Shown one piece after another: positions 57,823-64,000 of a DNA stretch of 64,000 bases; position 1 is the first letter of the stretch, and each line of letters begins with the position of its first letter. The DNA comes from Trichoplusia ni (lineage: Eukaryota > Arthropoda > Insecta > Lepidoptera > Noctuidae): NCBI RefSeq assembly GCF_003590095.1, contig NC_039480.1, positions 20,003,328 to 20,067,327 on the forward strand, written 5' to 3'. A program made the position numbers and the translations under genes. The notes below the pieces were generated by a model that searched no databases, was not told the origin of the DNA, and saw only the letters and a list, made by a program, of their open reading frames with translations.

Positions 57823-59744
57823 AAGAGCCCGTGAACCCCAGACCTTCGTTATTTTATAAAAGCTGAAAGTTTGTCAGCGCATACTCCCAACCCAGGTAAG
57901 AACGATGGACCATTATGAAGTTTGGGTTATAGTGGCTTAGGCAGGTAAACGGTACTAAAGGTGTGTAAAATACCGATCTAAATTCGTCAAATAATAAAGT
58001 GCGATTTTTTGATATTATCTTCAGAATATTATAAAAAAACCCCCTTTTTCATTGCCAGACACTTCACATCGTGGCAACCCCTTGCCAGACACCCTTAATG
58101 TTCATGAAATTATAGTTTAACTTACGTTATAGTATAAAACCTGATTTTTATATATAATACTTGGGTAATAAGTAGATGATGTTTCGTCATTAGCCAGACA
58201 TTTTTTATAGTTCCAACCCCTTGCCAGACAAGCATGTAGGGTAGCTGTAGGAGCGAGCGCGAGGCAGTATGTATATAAGTGGGTGCGAGTGAGATGCGTT
58301 TGTATTGTTTAGTATTTAATACATGCTTACATCAACTAAAACAATAATATGTGCTATCTTCAATTATTATTAATTAAATATTCGTTATAAATGATAAGAA
58401 TGATATTAATTATATCATTACTTACGTTAAAGTGTAATAGCTGATTTCTATATATAATATTTGGGTAATAATTAGATGATGTTTCCTTATTAGCCAGACA
58501 TTTTTTATAGTTCTAACCCCTTGCCAGACAAACATTGTATGTCTTAAGAAGAGATTTGTGATTAGAATGACTCATGCAAATAAACTTTTTGGCGCAGATT
58601 TATTTAACTAATAATCTATGTAAATTTTAAAAACATCTTAAGGAAAGACATTCGATGCTACAATTACCTTAAATTGTTAAAAATTTGAGAATTTTTTGGT
58701 TCTGAGGTAAAATATTTTTTCATTAGCCCTGTGAATGATTTGTAACATTCCCTGTGATAGCCACCCTCTGTGTATTCACGTGGAAAAATGATGTCATTGT
58801 ACTTAAGGTTATGTTTTTTTCGCAATTTTAAAATTAATTCACATTTTTTCAATGTCTCGTCAGAAAATAATGTTATTTTGCCACTACTTTTGTTGCAAAT
58901 AACACAAATTAATGTATCACCCATGACTTATTTTTAATACAAAATCACTTTTATTTAAAAAGTCACATAAACAAATTGTAAACATATAATCTACGTATCA
59001 TACTATATTATATTATTTTAGCTGATGTAAACATGTACTGAGTACTAAACAATACATGCGCAGTATAAGTTTATATAATAATATGTATAATTTAAGTTTT
59101 TTTTATAAGTTTATATACTTTTGATCTCGCAGACAAACAGTGTGTACTGTTTTGTGAGACACTGTACTATGTCATAAGTATAACGTGTACCTGTGTTAAC
59201 TGAATAAATAAATAAAAAAAAAGTAGAAATAACAACTGCGCAGTGAGGTATCGCGGTAGACTTAACTCGCCATCTCACTCGCACTCACTCATATACATAC
59301 TGCCTCGCGCTCGCTCCTACAGCTACCCTACATGCTTGTCTGGCAAGGGGTTGGAACTATAAAAAATGTCTGGCTAATGACGAAACATCATCTACTTATT
59401 ACCCAAGTATTATATATAAAAATCAGCTTTTATACTATAACGTAAGTTAAACTATAATTTCATGAACATTAAGGGTGTCTGGCAAGGGGTTGCCACGATG
59501 TGAAGTGTCTGGCAATGAAAAAGGGGGTTTTTTTATAATATTCTGAAGATAATATCAAAAAATCGCACTTTATTATTTGACGAATTTAGATCGGTATTTT
59601 ACACACCTTTAGTACCGTTTACCTGCCTAAGCCACTATAACCCAAACTTCATAATGGTCCATCGTTCTTACCTGGGTTGGGAGTATGCGCTGACAAACTT
59701 TCAGCTTTTATAAAATAACGAAGGTCTGGGGTTCACGGGCTCTT
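57823..59744. mobile_element. Large fold-back DNA transposon F2 with ~480-bp inverted arms
   Basis: The terminus AAGAGCCCGTGAACCCCAG at 57823 is repeated inverted, ending at 59744. Arms run to about 58300 and from about 59265 and match over almost their whole length. The motif TTGCCAGACA or TAGCCAGACA recurs at about 58052, 58082, 58191, 58221, 58491 and 58521, and mirrored in the right arm. A third, partial copy of the arm lies inside at about 58420-58560. The interior holds one coding exon on the minus strand. No clear target duplication was found. Confidence 0.82.
58664..58924 (-). CDS. Cys/His-rich protein exon inside F2 (86 codons)
   Basis: ATG at 58924. The sequence has an early C-x2-C pair (CVICNKSSG), a charged middle (LKKCELILKLRKKHNLKY) and the module GGYHRECYKSFTGL. 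This arrangement resembles an N-terminal putative zinc-binding module seen in many uncharacterised insect and cnidarian proteins linked to mobile elements (from memory, not searched). The frame stops at 58664, but a good donor, AAG|GTAATT, lies at 58668/58667. This may therefore be the first exon of a longer protein whose remaining exons were lost from this non-autonomous element. Confidence 0.45.
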   Translation of the reverse strand: MGDTLICVICNKSSGKITLFSDETLKKCELILKLRKKHNLKYNDIIFPREYTEGGYHRECYKSFTGLMKKYFTSEPKNSQIFNNLR

Positions 59745-59865
59745 GCTCTATAACCTCCAGAAATCTCCAGAAGCGAGATGCATGTACACTGTGTGGTGCG
59801 GTGTCTTGCTTCCACAGTTTAAATTCAAGATATTATTTTTTTATAAAACCCTATACTAAGTTTAA

Positions 59866-60040
59866 TTTTAGTGTCGCGGGGTTTACAACCATTCAAGTCA
59901 CATGCACAAAGACATCCGGATTCAGGACAAGCATTCGTAAACCACACGCTTGTCCTACGTAGAGATCTAAACTGCAACGACGCGCACGGTGAGTTTGGCG
60001 TGGTGACTTCAACCAGTCCACTCTGCTATGAATTACTAAT
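59866..60040 (-). repeat. tRNA-derived SINE, degenerate
   Basis: On the minus strand the body includes GAATGCTTGTCCTGAATCC and GTCTTTGTGCATGTGACTTG, and the start of the gene-like GTCGCGGGGTTTACAACC block. The head is weak. Confidence 0.55.
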
Positions 60041-60319
60041 AAGCTTATCTAAACTGTTGGGATTCGTAACCAGATTCACAGGAAGCGCGAGAATTGAATA
60101 GCATCTTTTGAAAAACTAAGGGTATGAGAATCATAATTTTCCACAAGCACTCAGCTACAGAACATAAGTCACCCCAAAATGTCTCAAAATCATAATTCTG
60201 AACGAGGACTCAGCCACAGCAGCATCCTTAGACATAGCTTGGACTTAAAGAAATGGCTGTCGGATTTTCCACTTTAAACGAAGTTTAAGAAAATTAAATG
60301 AGCTACTTTGCCTAGGCTG

Positions 60320-60760
60320 AGATCAATCCTGCACCACGTGCATACGAATCCATGCACCACCGCATGACTAGCACGACCTATGAAGTATACATGGTATTTT
60401 ACAATCCATCTTTACATAATTTAAAATCCAAGCTTCACATTTACCAAGCAGTCTGTTTTACCCATCTTTCAATAAAGAAAACCCTTGTCAAACCACCCCA
60501 TCGATGTCACCACGCAGCCAGACCCTGTTGCCTAAGCTGGCACCACATAAGTGAATACATGTTCCATATACCCAGTTCGATATTCAGCAGACTGTCTCGC
60601 CGCTCCCCAACCGGGGCCCCTTCGACAACAACTTTATAGCTACCTCGGAAGGGGGCTGGCTTTGTACTTATTGGCTAGTGTCTGTATCCTTGGGTTTTGC
60701 CAGTAGCCACGTGGTTTTACCCACGTAATTCCCGTTTCTAGGTAGACTAGCTAAAAAGTA
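60320..60760. other. Unclassified GC-richer block
   Basis: It includes CTCCCCAACCGGGGCCCCTT and ACCACGTGGCTACTGGC (minus strand). The compositional jump suggests a mobile-element remnant. No conserved protein was recognised. Confidence 0.3.
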
Positions 60761-61309
60761 GTGCATTGCATAATAGGTATTTTAATTTGTGGTAGTATTA
60801 ATATGGCAGAAAAATCAAAAAGATTCATATAATGTTTTGATGGTTGACGATAGTTTTTAGGTAAAAGGGATAGCAATGATAGTAAAATTTTAATAATATT
60901 GAATTAATCTGATTTTCTTTGGTCCCAAAAACTGAATTGATCACTACCACCACGCTTGTGAACTGCAGTTTGGCCATTTCTGATTCGAATATTTCGAATC
61001 TATTGTTTCCACATAACGATTTCTTTCAACGTCAATCAGTGATGTCATGAACATGTCATAGCGACCTAGCGGGTTTCTATGGACGAAGGTTCGATCCTAA
61101 CGCAAGCAAGTATTTATATGACTTTTTCAAAGTAACCAATTTGTCACCCAACAATTTCATAATAGTCACAACCTTGCTACACCGCAATCTTACTTTCTAT
61201 AGTATTTGTCAATAAATATTACTATACTAGCTATCACGGTTTACGTGAGGGACAGACAGCGAGGCCTCAGTAACAGAGTTCCTTTTTTACCCTTTAATTA
61301 TTGAATTCT

Positions 61310-61470
61310 AAAGGTGCGCTTCCACCATAGATGTGCGATGGTAATGTGTCGTGTGAGCATGTCCGCTGAGCCGTTTCTATCAGAGCTGTGCTGATCGAGG
61401 CGAGGTTTTGGTTCTTTACAAACACATCCCTCGCTACGCTTCGCACATCTCTGGTCGAAACGCAGCCTTA
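61310..61470. mobile_element. MITE with ~28-bp imperfect terminal inverted repeats
   Basis: The left end AAGGTGCGCTTCCACC, then ATAGATGTGCGA, is matched inverted by the right end TCGCACATCTCTGGTCG, then AAACGCAGCCTT. Length is about 160 bp. A target duplication is not certain. Confidence 0.65.
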
Positions 61471-61734
61471 ATATGAAAAGGACAGCATGTTGTTTGACTA
61501 AAAGTGTAAGCATCAATTTTGCGACAGTTTTTTACATGTCAAAGCTATTCTGCTAATGTCTGTAACATTTGGTTGTCATATTACGACAATAAACTATTCA
61601 TATTACAATCATACAAGCAAAAGGTGTAGCCGAAATGGACATATATTTAATACACCTTGTGTAAGGCAACTTTCTTCAAGATAATATTTTATTTAAGAGG
61701 AAAAACGTTCGTACGGCTTTAATTTTTAAACTAC

Positions 61735-61820
61735 TAAACCAAACATGATGTTGGAGAGGCCTATGTCCAGCAGTGGACTGCGATAGGCTGATGATGATGA
61801 TGATGATGATGATGAAACAT
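61735..61820 (+). mobile_element. RTE-like LINE 3' tail with (TGA)n
   Basis: GAGGCCTATGTCCAGCAGTG, then GACTGCGATAGGC, then nine TGATGA-type repeats: the same LINE tail as 10137-10425 and 15199-15320. Confidence 0.65.
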
Positions 61821-62700
61821 GATGAAATTTTCACAAGACCAAATAGCTGTAACTTGTAGCCGTGAACTTGAAGACTCAACAGAATCGGTTCATCCAATCC
61901 AAAGTTGACATAAAAAAATACAGAGATATTGAAAATCTGTCTTCCTGTTTGTCTATAAGAAAAGGCAAATCCAAGCGGATAGATTCTTGGTGATTTCATT
62001 GTAATAATATATTGACATAATTACGATTTTGTTTAAATGATACAGCCTGTATAAAGAAGCCTGTATCAGAGTCAGCGTTTTGGCGTCTTGGATGACCCGC
62101 TCGGATTACAGTCAATAATACTGCGCATTTACACAATAACTGCGGGTTTCTATGCAACGAAATGGGACGAAGCACAAGCGAAAAAAGCTAGTGTGAAAGA
62201 GATGCACAAAAATTTTGCTGTCAGGGATTATTTTTTTTAATGGGACTAGCCCGCCACACATGCCCGTCATTGCAACTCCTGTGAGTCAGGATCTACAATG
62301 AAACCAACGAAAACCAACGAAACACTTAAGTTCGGTGTGTCCCAGGGGGAACAATGAACTGCCTTGGAACCCGCAACGAAATTAATCAGAAATAGTAAAT
62401 AGGAGGAGTAAGAAAAAATGTTCCACTTCCCTCCATAGCAAGCGGGAGACAAGAGAAGAAATAGGTTTTAGCAAAGGAAAGAGATTGACAACTGAGTTAG
62501 GCTCAGTTATCAGGCACCACGGATATAAATTTACAGTTTAATGGGTCCTATAATTCCTGTCAAAGATTAATAACTTGAGTTTAATTGTTGCCATATTTCA
62601 TGAAAATTGCATAGGAAAAACCGGACATAGAGCTAATCTGATTGCTGGAACATCCGAGTTAAATTATTCGAATGTTTGAAGTATCTTTTGGAATACTTTA
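61821..62700. other. Non-coding stretch
   Basis: No exon, array or complete mobile element was recognised on either strand. Confidence 0.35.
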
Positions 62701-62714
62701 ATTAACTTTTTACT

Positions 62715-63150
62715 AACTGTTACACGCGGACCTACCCGCTACAAATCCAAGTCTCCCACCGGCAAATAAAATCCGGATAAAAACAATCCTACGTATCTAT
62801 TAATCTATACCAATATATAAAGCTGAAGAGTTTGTTTGTTTGTTTAATCTCAGGAACTACTGGTCCAAATTGAAAAATTATTTTTGTGTTGAATAGACCA
62901 TTCATCGAGGAAGGCTTTAGGCTATAAACCATCACGCTGCCACTAATAGGAGCGTAGATACAATGGAAAATGTGAAAAACACAGGGCAGGTATAAATCAT
63001 AACTATACTCTACATACATATATCTTCTACCCACCGAGACGAAGTCGCGGGCAACAGCTAGTCTAGGTTATAAAGTATTTCCGTACCAAGTTTCATCTCA
63101 GTCCTTTCAGCATTTTTTTCATACTATCGTATTTATAATTTTAGTAGAAT
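62715..63150 (-). mobile_element. Diverged Helitron-like element split by a younger H2 insertion
   Basis: The older element (ACGCGGACCTACCCGCTAC, then ATCCGGATAAAAAC) stops at 62803 and resumes at 63062 (TCTAGGTTATAAAGTATTTCCGTACCAAG) to about 63150. Confidence 0.55.
62804..63061 (+). mobile_element. Helitron-like element, family H2, nested
   Basis: TCTATACCAATATATAAAGC after an A, to GCGGGCAACAGCTAG before T. It is inserted in the older element above. Confidence 0.82.
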
Positions 63151-64000
63151 AAGGTTTCATATACTCCCACTTTCCATCCACAACCGACGACTACCTAAAT
63201 CTATGAAAAATAAAAACCGTTTTGTATTTCTTTCTAACTTTCTAACTTTATTTTGTTCGTGCTCAACGATGGATACTTCTCAAATGTACTGGTTTGCGTA
63301 AGGTGAATTATAGACTAATAGACCATGGCACCCATAACACAAGTTAAATCTTAGCTTGGATGTCAGTGGTACTATCAGAGATTTATGCAATTTATTAAAA
63401 TAAACCTTACTATCCTACATATTTGTACATTGCAATTTTTTGGATATTATTATGAATTCAAAACGACTGTTTATCAGCCTGCACATCCCATTGTCAGGAT
63501 AATACTGTGATCTCAATGGGACTAGGCTGCATTAGCATTCGAAATACATTGGCATATAAGAGAGGAGGGAATCAAGGGATTAGCATATTCTGGTGGCTGT
63601 ATTAATTGAATAAATCAATTGGGGTAATTTAATTAATAAATCATTATTAATTTCACATTGTTTTCTGAGACAAGTAATAGCTGTAAATATTTGCTGCTAT
63701 ATTTATATTTGTACATATCTATACGTTTTATATTTTTTTAATTAATAGTGCCGTGGTGTCCTCCCTATTCCATGAATTATTTTAAGTACACGTGCTACTA
63801 ATTAAATACGAATGTGTCTTAAGTTTCAAGTAGTACTGAGTTATGTATTTATTGGTGTACAATACACACAATCATTATTGTCTGTCACTTTCTGTCAGTT
63901 AATCAGTTTTTTAGTTGCAAGTCCTCACGGTATGTTTATATATAAAAATAACGAAATAAATAAGCAGTACTCGTCACAATGACGTAGTAAATATTAAAAA
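63151..64000. other. AT-rich non-coding right edge
   Basis: No exon or repeat was recognised. Confidence 0.35.

Noticed and set aside
60352..60639. 95-codon open frame on the plus strand
   Set aside because: It lies in a compositionally odd block but resembles no known protein. Listed only as an unclassified block.
1..64000. CRISPR arrays, bacterial operons, rRNA genes
   Set aside because: None seen. The sequence is eukaryotic, and its tandem repeats lack the regular repeat-spacer pattern of CRISPR.

Overview
This window is eukaryotic nuclear DNA from an insect, almost certainly a lepidopteran. The evidence is small exons with GT/AG introns, AT-rich non-coding DNA, dense non-autonomous Helitrons of the lepidopteran type (5' TC, 3' hairpin then CTAG, inserted between A and T), tRNA-headed SINEs, and a piggyBac element that looks essentially canonical. 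The canonical piggyBac was isolated from Trichoplusia ni, so T. ni or a close relative is the best guess; near-identical piggyBacs in other insects mean this is not proof.

Layout. 1-4655, minus strand: an intact single-exon UBAC1 gene (390 aa) and, upstream of it, five exons of a gene joining two CFAP97/Hemingway-like motifs to the start of a cyclophilin-like domain. That second gene has no visible 3' end. 8261-19260, minus strand: twelve exons of the kinesin-II motor subunit KIF3A (Drosophila Klp64D), 604 residues, lacking only about the first 85-95 residues. 20641-23109, minus strand: a nearly complete piggyBac inserted at TTAA. 23110-24109: exactly 1000 N. 24110-38845: a second copy of 5913-20644, including the same twelve KIF3A exons, ending at an empty TTAA site. 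38846-64000: no host exon that I can recognise. This last part is filled by Helitrons, SINEs, MITEs, a local degenerate tandem array and two large fold-back elements (53387-55094 and 57823-59744).

Main interpretation. The KIF3A 'duplication' is probably not biological. Two contigs, one with and one without the piggyBac insertion, seem to have been scaffolded end to end instead of merged. Copy B carries many one-base indels in its first ~8.5 kb and frameshifts in several exons. Copy A reads cleanly.

Most unusual signals. (1) 'Exon-edge echo' arrays: short KIF3A segments, one spanning an exon-donor junction and one spanning the stop codon and 3' UTR, each followed in the direction of transcription by five or six decayed tandem copies at 80-170 bp spacing. 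(2) Two unrelated fold-back elements with arms of about 0.5-0.7 kb and repeated subterminal motifs. One has 699-bp arms and a perfect 8-bp target duplication. (3) The piggyBac filled and empty alleles in one scaffold. (4) The CFAP97-cyclophilin fusion with UBAC1 where its 3' end should be.
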